From: Hemerocallis citrina
Lineage: Eukaryota; Streptophyta; Magnoliopsida; Asparagales; Asphodelaceae
Assembly: GCA_017893485.1 (NCBI GenBank)
Contig: JACEHZ010000594.1
Location: forward strand, 705,501 to 769,500
DNA length: 64,000 nt
Direction of reading: 5' to 3'
Positions 33,020 to 44,986 of the stretch are shown here, piece by piece (position 1 is the first letter of the stretch; every line of letters begins with the position of its first letter). Under the pieces are notes generated by a model, which saw only the letters and a program-made list of their open reading frames with translations, searched no databases and was not told the DNA's origin. Position numbers and translations under genes: made by a program.

Positions 33020-36000
33020 TGTCTCTTGGAACATCTGGGGCATGCACTGCCCGTCTAAGCAAAGGGCAATTTTTGATTTAATTACTTCCTCTTGTTGCGA
33101 TATTATCTCCATCCAAGAGTCCAAGTTGGACGACCCATCTCCTGCGATCTTTCGCTCATTAGGTGGCTCCATTATTACCAAATGAATTTCACTGGATGTG
33201 ACTGGATCTAGAGGAGGGATCATCTTTGGATTCAAGGAGGCGTTTTTCTCCCTGATCTCGGTTCAACGCCTGAATTTCTTTTTAATTGTACAGCTCCATT
33301 GGACCCTTATCAATTGCCCGCTTACCGTTATTTTGGTGGGCCTTCTACTTCAGATAGACGCCAATTATTTTGGAATGAATTCCTTTCGTTACAGCAATAT
33401 GCTACAGATCTCTGTGTTTTTTGTGGGGACTTCAATGTTACTCGTTTTAATTCAGAAAGATCGAATCCTGTAACTTCTATATCTCAATCTTGCCTTTTTA
33501 ATGATTGCATCCGTGACCTTCAACTATCGGACTTACCGATCTCCGGTAGATCCTTCACTTGGTCCAACCAACGCGATCACCCATCTTTTGCTAAACTTGA
33601 CCGCTTTCTTGTTTCGCAAAACTGGATGGCTCGTTTTCACCAATCTTTCATTCAGGCTCTTCCAAATCCATCATCTGATCATGTTCCGATTGTGCTTTAT
33701 TCCAACTTCTGCTTAAATCACAAGCACAAATTCCGTTTTGAAAAATTTTGGTTACAAGACCAGCTTTTCATCAACCTTGTGTCTGAATGTCTTGCATCAG
33801 TCACCGGTTCTTCTGGGCTGGGCAATATTCTTCTTAAGTTGCACGCCATTAAGCATGGGTGCAAGATCTGGCGTTGCGAGAGGCAACGTAACACCAACTT
33901 CCTCAAAGACTTCCTTCTGCAATCCATTGCATCCATTGACAAGATGGAAGAACTAGGTCCCTTACCTGAATCTTATCGTTCGGAATGTCGTTCTTGCAAG
34001 CAAGAATACACCGATATCCTCCATCAAGACCACATTAAATGGGCTCAAAGAGCTCGGGTCAATTGGATTAAGGAGGGTGATGCGAATACTGCTTTCTTTC
34101 ATAACTATGCTTCGCATAGACAACGATGCAACCGTATTTCTTCTATTTCAGCTCAGGGAGTGGACCTTACTTCCGATGAATCCATTCATCGGGAATTCCA
34201 TTCTTTTTACAAAAACCTTATAGGCACGAAGAAACATCGCTCGATTGAGCTCGATTGGGATAATCTTTATGGCATCCAAGATCACGACCTCTCCTCGCTC
34301 GAGGCTCCCTTTTCTCTTGATGAGATCAAATCGGCGGTCTTCGCTTTAAAAAGCGATTCGGCGCCTGGGCCCGACGGTTTTCCTGCTTTCTTTTTCCAAA
34401 AATTCTGGGACCTGCTCAAGGCAGACCTTCTTAAGATGTTCCAAGATCTTCACCAAGGAAACTTTTCCTTTGACCGTATTAACTACGCTCACATTGTGCT
34501 CATCCCCAAAATAGCGGGAGCACACCTTGTTTCTGAATTTAGACCGATTAGTCTAATCAACACCTCCTTCAAAATCATTATGAAAGTCCTCTCCTCTAGA
34601 CTGAGTGCGATCATCTCGCCCTTGATTGACTCAGCTCAATCAGGTTTCATCTCAGATCGTTTCATTCTTGACAGTGTTGCATCGGCCCAGGAGATCATCT
34701 CCCACTTTCATAGGACTCAGTCGGAAGGTATCCTTCTTAAACTCGATTTTCAAAAAGCATACGACAATGTTAATTGGGATTTCCTTCTGGATATTCTCAT
34801 TTACCGGGACTTCGGTCCTAAATGGATTGCGTGGATTAAATCCAGCCTTTTTTCTGGGACTTCTTCTTTATTCATCAATGGTTCGGAAGGTCACAATTTC
34901 AAAATCAGATGTGGACTCCGCCAAGGAGACCCTCTATCTTCTTTGCTTTTCTCGCTATTTGCAGATGTCTTTAGCAAACTCCTGCGGAATGCTTGGAACT
35001 TGAATATGATAGAGGGTCTTGGCAGTTCGCCCTTATTCGAGGGAGTGCTCAACCTCCAATATGCTGATGACACTATTATTTTCACCAAACCAAATTTACA
35101 CTCTCTTCGTAATCTCAAACTTCTCCTTTACTGCTTTGAAATGGCGTCTGGTTTATCGATTAACTTTCAAAAATCTTCTGTTCTCTGGTTGGGAGGAACT
35201 CCCAACCGCCAACTAGAGGTTTCTAATTTTTTTAATTGCCCCGCCGCTTCTTTCCCGATCACCTACTTAGGTATCCCCCTTCGCTAGGGTAAGCTGCATA
35301 GATCGGATTGGTTCCCTCTTATTGATAGAGTGGAAGCCAGGCTCAACGTTTGGTCGAGCAAGCTTATGTCTAGAGGTGACAGGCTGACTCTTCTTAATTC
35401 GGTGATCTCAGCCATGCCCCTTTATCTTATGTCTTTCTATTTCCTACCTTCCTGGGTAATAAAAAGAATTGATCAAATTAGAAGTAATTTCTCCTGGAAT
35501 GGTTCCTCATCCTTTAAACCTGGGTCCCATTTGTGTCAGTGGAAACTGATTTGTACTTCCAAGGATGAAGGAGGTCTTGGTGTTCTGGACATTCGTCACC
35601 ATAACATCGCTCTCTTAGGTAAATGGTTGTGGAAACTTCATAATTCTGACCATTTGCCATGGGTTCGATGCATTAGAGGTTTTTGTTCCGCATCCTTCAA
35701 TTGGTGGGAGTTTCCTGAGGCGACTCATCGCCTCGCCTCCCCTTTTTGGAAAGGTATTTGGAAGGCTTCCGCGGCTTTTCAGTATGGTATTTATCGTACT
35801 TGCTATGATGGATCAAGAGCCAAACTGTGGTCTGATCAGTGGATTGGCAATACCACGCTTACTACGGCATTCCCTTCCCTTTTCCGCCTGGCAGCCTTTC
35901 CTACGGCTACTATAGCGGATTCATTCACCTTGATTGATGGCACTCGCTACTGGTTTATTCCATTAACGAGTGATCTTTCTCCAACGTTGACTGAGGTTTT

Positions 36001-36652
36001 CAATAATCTCATTTCTTACCTTAATAACTATGATTGGAAAGTGTCCGAGGGCATCGGTTGGCGCTGGTCGTCTACTGGTGTGTTTTCTGTTAAATCGTTT
36101 TATAGTTTCCTTAACTCGAGAGGAGTGAAATCACCTATCGCCAAATATTTCTGGGATTCTTAGGCTCCTCTTAAGGTTAAAATCACCTCCTGGCTCGCTT
36201 TTAATAACAAGCTTCTTACAGTCGAAGTTCTGAACAAAAGAAATTTAGCTTGGGGTCAGCTCTGCGTTATGTGCGATCAGCACGTGGAAGATGTTAATCA
36301 TCTTTTCACTCAATGTCCCACTGTTGTCTCATTATGGAAGATTTGCACTCTGGCGTGGGGCACAGCTTCTATTCCTCTAGATTTAGCTTCCGTTTGGTCC
36401 ACCAAGCCTTCGAATTCATCGTACCGTAACGCTTGGATTTTGTCGGTTCATACCATTATTTGGATTATTTGGAAGGAGAGGAATTGTAGATTATTCCAGA
36501 AACGCAGATCCTCTTTAGTTGCGTTGATAGATGAGTTCTTAATCCTATTCAAAGTTTGGTCTTCGGTTCTGGATCCCAAGGACATTACCACTACCTCTTT
36601 CCATTTTATAGAAAGTGCTTATCACTGTCTTCGTACTCTTCATGCTTTGTAA
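33012..36652 (+). pseudogene. LINE ORF2 (endonuclease-reverse transcriptase), broken
   Basis: Starts at ATG 33012 within the end of ORF1. Endonuclease: MISVSWNIWGMHCPS, IISIQESKLDD, then a TGA near 33183, a frame change near 33290, and CVFCGDFNVTRF at 33410. Reverse transcriptase: SAPGPDGFPAFFFQKF (34355), FRPISLINTSFKIIMKVLSS, LLKLDFQKAYDNVNWDFL, GLRQGDPLSSLLFSLF, LQYADDTIIF with intact YADD (35058), and ITYLGIPLR. C-terminal zinc finger: CVMCDQHVEDVNHLFTQC (36266) and WIIWKERNCRLF. In-frame TAGs at 35285-35287 and 36161-36163 each replace a probable CAG. The rest runs in one frame to TAA at 36650-36652. Confidence 0.95.
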
Positions 36653-37720
36653 TTTGATGGTTTTGCGTTGCTCTTTGTTTTAACCAACCTCTTCCCCTTT
36701 CTTTCTTCCTTGCAGGATTTACTTCCCGCACTAGATGCGGCTACCAACATTGCCTCGCTGTGAACTGTGCTTTTGTTCTCGTCCGAGCTACTGTCTCTTT
36801 TTTTTGCTAGCTCTGGAAGTGTATGCTGTTTCCTTCCTTCTTTGGTGGCTGATGGATTTTGTTTATTTTGTATGCTGTTATTGTATCAGCTGCAACCTTA
36901 TTATAGCGGAGCTCGTTTAATTATTGCCGTCATATCTTTTTTAGGCGGGTTTCGCCTATGAACTTATCTATGGTTGGGTTCTGTGCTACTGGTTTTTGGG
37001 GACTCATGTTCATGATGATTTATGCTCTGTGTTGGATTTATTTGTGTTTTTTTGGCATGCCCTGCTATCGATTTAGATAGTAGGTTTGGAGGCTATGTCA
37101 TTATGGGTTTGTTTTGACGGGCGATGCTGATTGTGTTTCGATGGCTGGTGGTCGATGCTCATACATATGTACTGAGGTCTCGTTTGTTTTGTTCGTTACT
37201 TCAGTTGCTTTATTCTTGGCCCTCTTTTGGGTCTTGGAGTTATCATGGGTTCATCACCACCTAGCTGATTGGGAGTTTGATCTTTATTTCGTTCTCCTTT
37301 TCTTTTCTTTCATCCTGTAGTTCAGCGTGGCGTTTTATTATCTGGTTTTTGTTCCCTGTTTGGGTTTGGAAGAGTTGGTTTGTTGCTCCATTGTTAGACT
37401 CGTTGAGGCTTCGCTGCCATCGTCGGAGTGGGAGCTTGGTGGGTGTCTCTCCTCGTCTTTCAGGTATCGGGGATCTGTCCTTTTATTTGGGTGCTTCATG
37501 CGGCTGCTGTGTCCATGCCTGCTCAGTGCTGTTCGGTGCTCGAGCTCCCCTCAGTCTTGGTGCTGCTCGTTTTTGCTAGGACTGATTCTTGATACTGGTG
37601 TTCTGATATATTCATTGTATTTTTTTCATTTTACGGCTTGTAAAATTACTACTTATTGATTAAATATATTATATTTTTGATGGCTGGGGTCGTAAGACCC
37701 TATCCGATTCATCAAAAAAA
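36653..37720 (+). other. LINE 3' UTR
   Basis: About 1.07 kb after ORF2, T/G-rich. It includes GGGTCGTAAGACCC near 37687, a small stem, just before the A-run. No coding signal was recognised. Confidence 0.7.
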
Positions 37721-37884
37721 AGATGGTATTGATAGATTAGTATGTGCATTTTACGTTTTTATATGTATAAATTTTTACATACAATAATATTTCAATGTGA
37801 GCGAGATTTATGGGTCGCATGTAAATTTGTACCTGTCCAAAATTAAATTTATGATTACAAAAAGTGAGGTCGTTACCTTAAAAG

Positions 37885-38110
37885 GATAAAAAAGTGGACC
37901 CGAAAATGACCCACTATTTGAAAGTATTTACCAAACTAACTCATTTTTGAAAGTATTGACCAAAATGACCTACTCGCTATCATAGCGAGCTTGGTGAAAA
38001 TGACCGCGCTGTTTCAGATAACGAGTACAGGCATAGGTGTTTGTCCACGCATTGATGAAAAAACTTGTATAAAAAAAAATAAAAGTAAGATTAGCTATCT
38101 GAAACAACGA
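37885..38110. mobile_element. Fragment of hairpin-array Mutator-like element
   Basis: Contains tandem AATGACCCACT.TTTGAAAGTATTTACC modules followed by CTCGCTATCATAGCGAG. It shares terminal modules with the elements at 39745 and 44679, but only one end is recognisable. Confidence 0.45.
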
Positions 38111-38866
38111 GCGTAGTTGTACAACAAATTATTCACCTTTTCAAAAAGATCTGAAAAGATAAAAAAAAAATTTTTAAAAAGCGTTTGGGGGCTTAGTTTA
38201 AAAAGAGAAAAAGTGTATGAGACGTGCAGTACTTTGCAGTACTTTACAATTTCCGTAGATAGTCATTGTTCTCACTACATCACTGCTAACATCAAGGAAC
38301 TGTTCGCTCGAGCATGGCCTCTTGTTTGCCATTAGGGGGAACCAAATCACAGTAGAATACAAGATTTTTGGGTCTACTTTTCCTCTTATATTTCCCTTCT
38401 TCCTTTCGTTATTGTAGGAAAGTGTAATATACTAAACTCGCCTTCCAAGAAAAAAAAGGGAAGATGACCTTCTAATAATTCCGAAGTTTCATATTTTTTC
38501 TGTTTTTATCAATTATAATGGCCTCATGTACAGTGGCTATGTAGGAGCAACTTTCACATGGTCTAACGGTCACAATTAAAATTCTCACATTTTGCGTGAG
38601 GCTTGACAAAGAGATGGCTAGAAAGATTTCCCCACTGCTCGCTTTGTCACCTCCCAGTCATTGAAAGCTATCATTGCCTAGTGCTTCTTTACACTATTAG
38701 AAAAATGGTAAAATGACCCCAAATTTTTTTTTTTTTTTATTTGCTGCAGTGCTGAATTGCTAAAATCAAGCAAAGAAGATAAAAAATTGAACGGATGAAT
38801 CATGATGTTTCAGCCGAAAAAAATTAATTTTTTTTGTCTTGAAAAGTGTGTGGGTGTGTGTGTGTA

Positions 38867-38906
<40 letters not shown>
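38111..38906. other. Intergenic, nothing recognised
   Basis: AT-rich. A (TG)n/(TA)n tract lies at 38846-38906; no gene was seen. Confidence 0.4.
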
Positions 38907-38911
<5 letters not shown>

Positions 38912-39143
38912 ACTATTATAATGGGAGAAGGTGTTAGTGTCATCTGTCATTGTTGTCATTTTGAAGCCAACACGTGCAGCGCACGTGTTGACAAAATGAC
39001 CCACTTTGGTAAATATTTTCGAAAGTGGACCAGTTTGGTAAATATTTTCGGAAGTGGATCGGTTTGGAAATTATTTTCTATTTATCCTTTTCATTAACTC
39101 TTCAATTTTTCCCACGTGCACGTGTGCACGTGTATGATACTAG
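38907..39143 (+). mobile_element. Small Helitron carrying hairpin-element modules
   Basis: Starts A/TCTCTACTATTATAATGGG and ends CACGTGCACGTGTGCACGTG, TATGATA, CTAG/T: a 5' TC, a palindromic 3' hairpin and CTAG. The interior (38990-39080) holds three AAAGTGGA(C/T)C.GTTTGG modules seen in the Mutator-like family, so it has captured or received part of one. Confidence 0.55.
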
Positions 39144-39154
39144 TATATATATAT

Positions 39155-39325
39155 GGGTAAAAGGGATATGAGTAACTTGCTCATTTACTAAATGAGCAAT
39201 TGATTATGTGGCATGCATGTGAAACATTGGACAACTAACCCTTTAAGGATTTTCCTATCACATGTTTGCCACATCATCAATTGCTCATTTACTAAATGAG
39301 CAAGTTGCTCATACCCCTTTTTCCC
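39155..39325. mobile_element. 172-bp palindromic MITE, copy 2
   Basis: About 95% identical by eye to 26187-26358, with the same GGGTAAAAGGG...CCCTTTTTCCC ends. It is again flanked by TA tracts (39143-39154, 39326-39348). Confidence 0.9.
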
Positions 39326-40042
39326 TATATATATATATATATATATATTCTCGGTCGAAGAGAAGGAAAAAAAAAATCTACAGACGAAACATCCGTCGCC
39401 TTTTGAAATTTATTTGGCTTTTTTCCTTCTATAGTTTAGTGACCCATAGAAAATCATATGAGTCAATCAATAATCCATAGAAAATCCAATGGTCCCAATC
39501 CATAATCCATGGAAAATCATATGCAATCCAACCGATAGAATCCCAAAATATTCAAAAAATTTGCAATCAAAGCTCTGGACGAAACATCGTCCGAGCTTTT
39601 TTCATTTTTTTCGGGTTTTTTTTATTAATTATGAAAAATCTAAAAAAGTTTTTTTCGAGCTTTAAAAAAAACCGGGTTTTTTAATTCATCGAACGATTGA
39701 ATAAAATATTATAAAATATTTGGAACAAAATATGATGTTTGGTCCGAATTTTTTCCCAAACTGTCCCACTTTTTGAAAGTTTTTCCTAAACTACCCTATT
39801 TTTTTAATTCCCAAACTGCCTCACTCGGTTTTCGAAACACCGAGTTTACTTAAAACTCACTCGGTTTTTCGAAAACCGAATGTTAGTCTTGAATTTTTCA
39901 AAGAGTAACACTCGGTTTTCGAAAAACCAAGTGAGTTTTAACTAAACTCGGTTTTTCGAAAAGTGGATCGTTTTGATAAATACTTTTGAAAGTGGGTTAT
40001 TTTGGTAAATACTTTTAAAAAGTGGGTCATTTTGGTAACAAG

Positions 40043-40740
40043 TGTCAGGATTGTGTGTTATATATTCGTTGTTTAGATTAAAAGAAGGTAATATGAAGCA
40101 CGGAAGTCGAAGCGTCGAAGCGAGTAGAAGGAGAACAGCAGCAGCAGTAGGCGCAGGCTAGTTGCGGTTGACCGGTCATGGTGACAGTCGACCGCACCCC
40201 CGACCGGTCTTATTGGACGGTTGACCGCCTGCGGCGCTGATTCGTTTTTGGGCCTTGATTTGTTAGGTCGATTCAGCCTAATCTTCAACTCCAAGTCAGA
40301 TCGTGCGGCTCCTATTCAGTTACTTCTTTTCCAGATTTTATCGGACGATTGAGAATCAAGATTAGACCTAGGTTTTCTCTCTATTCTTCTATATATATTG
40401 TAAACTCCTCCAATATGAGTGAGAGTACTTCATAGATTCTTTTCTCCATTGCAAAGAGAGGCTCGAGAGAGAGATAGTTCTTGGTAGGTGAGTTTAATTT
40501 CTTGTGTCAAGTTAATCAGTAACTCCTTATAATCTCTTCTAGTTGAATATCAGATCTCCCTATATTTCCCCCCGGATTAAGTAAAAGCTAATCGGGATAA
40601 GTCATCGTTGTTGTGTTTGTGTCAGTTTGGTGGATCTACTTGCTTGCTCAATTTATTCGCCTCGTCTACTTTGACTTCCTCATTGCTCTAATTAGTTCCG
40701 CTGCGACCAGAGGGCGTTTGTTGATGTCCCAATCCCAACA
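40043..40740 (+). repeat. 5' LTR of copia element
   Basis: 698 bp with TATATATA at 40390-40397. It lacks an insert of about 50 bp present in the 3' LTR near 42480-42530. Confidence 0.92.
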
Positions 40741-40742
40741 AC

Positions 40743-40754
40743 TGGTATCAGAGC
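40743..40754 (+). other. Primer-binding site (initiator tRNA-Met)
   Basis: TGGTATCAGAGC two bases after the LTR, complementary to the 3' end of initiator tRNA-Met; the usual copia primer site. Confidence 0.92.
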
Positions 40755-40781
40755 TTCAGGTTGTCGAGTTCCTTAGTCAAG

Positions 40782-41972
40782 ATGACATGCCACAGTATTT
40801 TGAAAATCAAGCGGTTTGATGGTAAGATCAATTTCAATCTTTGGAAGACTGACATATATGATGTTCTTGTTCAAAAATGATTGCAATCAGCAGTAAAGAA
40901 GAAGGAAAAGCCAATTGATGTGAAGGATGACGTTTGGGAAGATATTCGTGAAAGAGCCATAAGTCTAATTCGATTATCCTTGGCGAACGAGGTCAAGTGC
41001 AGATTTCTTGAAGAAACTGACGCAACGAGTCTGTGGGAAAGAATCATAACAGACTACTCTGGTTCGTCGTTATTAGATCGGATGCATTGGAAGAGGAAGT
41101 TATTTCGTTTATCTATGAAGGAAGGTACTGATCTCCAAGACCACATTATAGAGTTCAATAAGGTATTATCTGAACTTAAGGCGATCAACGCAGATGTGTG
41201 TGAGGAAGATAAAGCTTTCAACCTGATATATTCACTGCCGGATTCATACGAGCCTTTGATCATGACCATGTTACATGGTAGATATGCTAAGGAGAGTATT
41301 TCGGTAGGTGGTGTAATCAAAGCATTGAAGGAAAATCAACTTAGGAAGGAGACCCATAAATCTGTATCGTCTATTCCTACAAGTTGTCTAGCAGTGGATG
41401 GTCCTTCTGGGAGAAGACAAAGTGCTTTGCAAAAGGATTTAATCCGTTGCCGATATTGCAAGAGGCCAGGGCATATCAAGAAAGACTGTTGGAAATTGCA
41501 GAATCAAGAGAGCGCCAAGAACGGGAGTTCAGCTGCTAATGTAGTTAGTGCCTTCAGTGCCTTTGATTCAGGTGGTTCGTGTCTTCTTATTTCAAATTCT
41601 TTAGAAGTGGATTGTAGTTGGTTTCTTGACTCAGGGAGTTCTTCTCATATTTGCTCCGAGAGGGAGTTGTTTTCTACTTATAAGTCTACTACGGGACATT
41701 GTGTGATAACGGAAACTGGAGAGATTTGTGAAGTAGTGGGTGAGGGGACAGTTGAGTTGAAGATGCCAGGTCTACACATGTTCACTTTAAGGGATGTTTT
41801 GCATATTCCTCTGCTGAAACGAAATTTGATTTCCTTGAGAACTCTTGATGCACGGGGCTGCAGGTACACAGCTCGAGGTGGAGTTCTGTCTATTTTTCAG
41901 GGTCGTCGTAAGGTGATTAAAGGTATGAGAATGGTTGGGCCAAGCCAAAACAATCTTTACAAGCTTTGGTGA
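40782..41972 (+). pseudogene. Copia gag-protease ORF with one early stop
   Basis: Starts at ATG 40782 (SILKIKRFDGKINFNLWKTD). An in-frame TGA at 40878-40880 interrupts it, then it stays open to TGA 41970-41972. The gag region (UBN2-type) has SLANEVKCRFLEETDATSLW and LKAINADVCEEDKAFNLIYS. The zinc knuckle CRYCKRPGHIKKDC is near 41445. The aspartic protease active site WFLDSGSSSHIC is near 41625, followed by LHIPLLKRNLISLRTL. It ends at NNLYKLW, exactly the pre-integrase boundary, and no integrase follows. Gag packages RNA and the protease would mature it. Confidence 0.92.
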
Positions 41973-42322
41973 ATTCGGAATACTTACGCAAGTGTTGCTC
42001 CTTTTTCTGTTATTCCCCCAAGCTCAGCTAGTTTGCCGCAACTAGATTTACCGAGACGAGACCGCGACGTTCGAATATCGTCGAGAGGTGGAGAAAGCCA
42101 AGGGGTAGGTGGAGTTCGTACGGAGTTTGGCAACTTCGTGAATACATCTACGGAGGTGGGCCTTTGTGGGGCTGCACTGGATTTGGTGAGATTGGGTAGA
42201 GATCATTTCAATTAGAAGAAGAAACTATTGTTCTAAGTTTTCTTTGCAAGTGGAATTTGTTAGAGTTTGGAGATGAGTAACACATCATGTGATAGCACTC
42301 GTATGCAATCCAAGGTGGAGTT

Positions 42323-43071
42323 TGTTAGGATTGTGTCTTGTATACTCGTTGTTCAGATTAAAAGAAGGTAATATAAAGCACGGAGGTCGAAGTGTCGAAG
42401 CGAGTAGAAGGAGAACAATAGCAGCAGCAGGTACAGGCTAGTTGCGGTCGACCGGTCATGGTGACAGTCGACCGCACCCCCCGACCGCACCCCCGACCGC
42501 TCGTTGTACTGGAAAGTCAGAGAGTGGTAGGTCAACCGGTCTTGTTGGACGGTCGACTGCCCGCTGCGCTGATTCATTTTTGGGCCTTGATTTGTTAGGT
42601 CGGTTCAGCCCAATCTTCAACTTCAAGTCAGATCGTGCGGCTCCAATTCAGTTACTTCTTTTCCAGGTTTTATCGGACGACTGAGAATCAAGATTATACC
42701 TAGGTTTTTTCTCTATTCTTCTATATATATTGTAAACTCCTCCAATATGAGTGAGAGTACTTCATAGATTCTTTTCTCCATTGCAAAGAGATGCTCGAGA
42801 GAGAGATAGTTCTTGGTGGGTGAGTTTAATTACTTGTGTCAAGTGAATCAGTAACTCCTTGTAATCTCTTCTAGTTGAATATCAGATCTCCCTATATTTT
42901 CCCTTGGATTAAGCAAAAGCTAACCGGGATAAGTCATCGTTGTTGTGTTTGTGTTAGTTTGGTGGATCTACTTGCTTGCTTAGTTTATTTGCCTCGCTAC
43001 TTCAACTTCCTCATTGCTCTAATTAGTTCCGCTGCGACCAGAGGGCATTTGTTGACGCCCCAATCCCAACA
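42323..43071 (+). repeat. 3' LTR of copia element
   Basis: 749 bp. It carries a local duplication of GACCGCACCCCC plus about 40 bp absent from the 5' LTR. Confidence 0.92.
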
Positions 43072-43080
43072 ACAAGTTCA

Positions 43081-44678
43081 ACCCTGAATCGGAAAGGTGC
43101 ACGTATGCTGTGTCCTACCGTGCTCATGCAAATGTTGTCTTTCAACCATCCTTTCACCAATCTCATATATTAATTGTTAATAAGTACAAGTTTGGCCTCA
43201 AATGTTGCAAGCCACAATCTCTCTCTAATTGAAACTAAACTACGAGCATATGTGATACATGTAGTAATATACAGATTTCATAAGACAAAGAGTCTGAGAG
43301 TCTGCTTAATTTTTTTAAAGTTATATAGCTACATATCCATATCTCTAATCACTAATATTATAATGGGAGAAGAGGGATTGTAGTATTGTAAATCTATCAC
43401 CTAACATGCATCGCATGTGCGACTCCAACTCTCCCATGATATATATTTTAAATCTACCAACAATTTTTTTTTGGCTTTACTAACAAATTCATTAGGAGTG
43501 CTCGCATGAGTAGTGTTCTCGCAGATTGTATTAATTGAGGAAAAACTGAAGGGCCTCCTAGCATACATCATAAAGTTCATGTTATATAAGCTAAGCTGCT
43601 CAATTGGTGTATAGTGTTGGGTCCAACACAAAACACATTTTAATGTTGTGGGGCAAATTTACATCTGTTACTTTTAATCTTATAGTAATTAATTTGTATA
43701 TATATATTCACACAAATGATTTTCAGATGTTGCAAATATTGGTACTACTTAAGGCATAAACCGAAAAAGTTTTGGGTGAAGAAAAGATACCTCTGAGCCA
43801 TCGGAAATAGAGTAGTGTATGTGTACCCGGTCCCCTTCTCAGATTACATGAAGACCATGTAGTGATTGGGTGAGTTAATTACCCAACACATTTAACTTTC
43901 TAGACCTTAAATTCGATCAACTTTGTTCCGAGAGAAGTTTATGCACTACATATGCTCCATTATATCGAACATTCTCATCAGGCTATCTGATTCTCTACAA
44001 TACGAAGGCCAATAGTAGGTAACCCGCAACGGTTCTTGTGTTGCAAGAACTCATGCATACAAATATGTCATAAGAGATAAAACGCGTGAATATTCAAAAT
44101 GTTTGGGAACGATATATTGCGTTCCACAACTCAAAGTTCAACATTACAAGTAGAGGCATATCCAATGTAATCTAAACACAAGATGTCACAACTGAAGCCC
44201 CAAATACGGTACGACTTGTGATAATATTTTTACTCATAGGGTAATCAAACACTTAACAACTGTGTGACTAAACGGTACTTGGAGGATTCTTCCAGTTGTA
44301 GATAACAAGAAGGTAATTCTCCAATTGTCAGAAGAATTGAATATAAAAGGAGTTGCAAACTCTCCTTGTCTGTTATGTATACATCTTTCCTATTGATTCA
44401 TATCCATATACAATTTTTTACAAGAAATAAAAATAGAAGAGAATAATGGAGAGGTATGGAGAGAAGTGGCAGACAGAATTATTTTATGTTCCTTTCTTTC
44501 CTCACAATTGTAAACAAGTGGAAGAAGCTGGTTCTGATCCAATACTATTCATTAATATGTCTCACAAATACCATAATACACAAACGAAAGAAGAAGAAGA
44601 AAATACATTGAATTCACAGTCAAAACAAAACATAGAGAAGAAAATCATTGAAGTCTATAAACCATATCAAACTACAAT
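43081..44678. other. Intergenic, possible Helitron 5' end
   Basis: TCTCTAATCACTAATATTAT at 43341 followed by AATGGGAGAAG resembles the 5' end of the Helitrons at 29696 and 38907. No matching 3' end was found. The rest is AT-rich with no gene recognised. Confidence 0.3.
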
Positions 44679-44986
44679 CGAACTTGTTATCAAAATGATC
44701 CACTTTTTGAAAGTACTTACCAAACTGACCCACTTTCAAAAGTATTTACTATAATGATCCACTGGGTTTTCGAAAAACCGAGTTCAGTTAAAACTCACTC
44801 GATTTTTCGAAAACCGAGTGTTACTCTTCGAAAAATCCAAGACCAACTCTCGGTTTTCGAAAAACCGAGTGAGTTTTAACTAAACTCGGTTTTTCAAAAA
44901 CCGAGTGAGGCAGTTTGGGAATTTAAAAAAAAGTAGGGCAGTTTGGAAAAAAATTTCAAAAAATGGGACAGTATGGGAAAAATTCG
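44679..44986 (-). mobile_element. Hairpin-array element (CGAAAACCGAG type), copy 2
   Basis: 308 bp and the reverse complement, with divergence, of 39745-40042 plus the end at 43077. It runs CGAACTTGTTATCAAAATGA ... GGGAAAAATTCG. The interior holds four CTCGGTTTTTCGAAAACCGAG-type words in alternating orientation. The terminal modules align as imperfect inverted repeats. Confidence 0.8.

Larger units (their letters stand above)
29731..37720 (+). mobile_element. Full-length L1-type LINE
   Basis: Flanked by AGATGGTAT at 29722-29730 and 37721-37729, a 9-bp target duplication (with adjacent A's). It ends in GATTCATC plus a short A-run (37714-37720). Structure: a pyrimidine-rich 5' UTR of about 865 bp, ORF1 with two CCHC knuckles, ORF2 with endonuclease-RT-zinc finger, and a ~1.07-kb 3' UTR. 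All major parts are present, but ORF2 has stops and a frameshift, so the copy is dead. Confidence 0.93.
40043..43071 (+). mobile_element. Non-autonomous Ty1/copia retrotransposon (gag-protease only)
   Basis: LTRs at 40043-40740 and 42323-43071 start TGT(C/T)AGGATTGTG and end CCCAACA. The exact 5-bp duplication ACAAG is at 40038-40042 and 43072-43076. The primer site and a purine-rich stretch before the 3' LTR (CCAAGGTGGAG) are present. The interior codes only gag and protease; integrase, RT and RNase H are absent. This resembles TR-GAG-type elements that depend on a partner. Confidence 0.92.
39745..43080 (+). mobile_element. Hairpin-array element (CGAAAACCGAG type), copy 1, split by copia
   Basis: Left part 39745-40042, then the copia element, then the remaining TTCAA. 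The ~305-bp original consists of CGAATTTTTTCCCAAACTG terminal modules, then four alternating copies of CTCGGTTTTCGAAAACCGAG-type words, then inverted modules ending AACAAGTTC. It is the same element as 44679-44986 in opposite orientation. No coding capacity. Confidence 0.75.

Noticed and set aside
44446..44754. 102-codon frame starting MERYGEKWQTELFYV
   Set aside because: No family recognised, and its 3' end runs into the terminal modules of a transposon.
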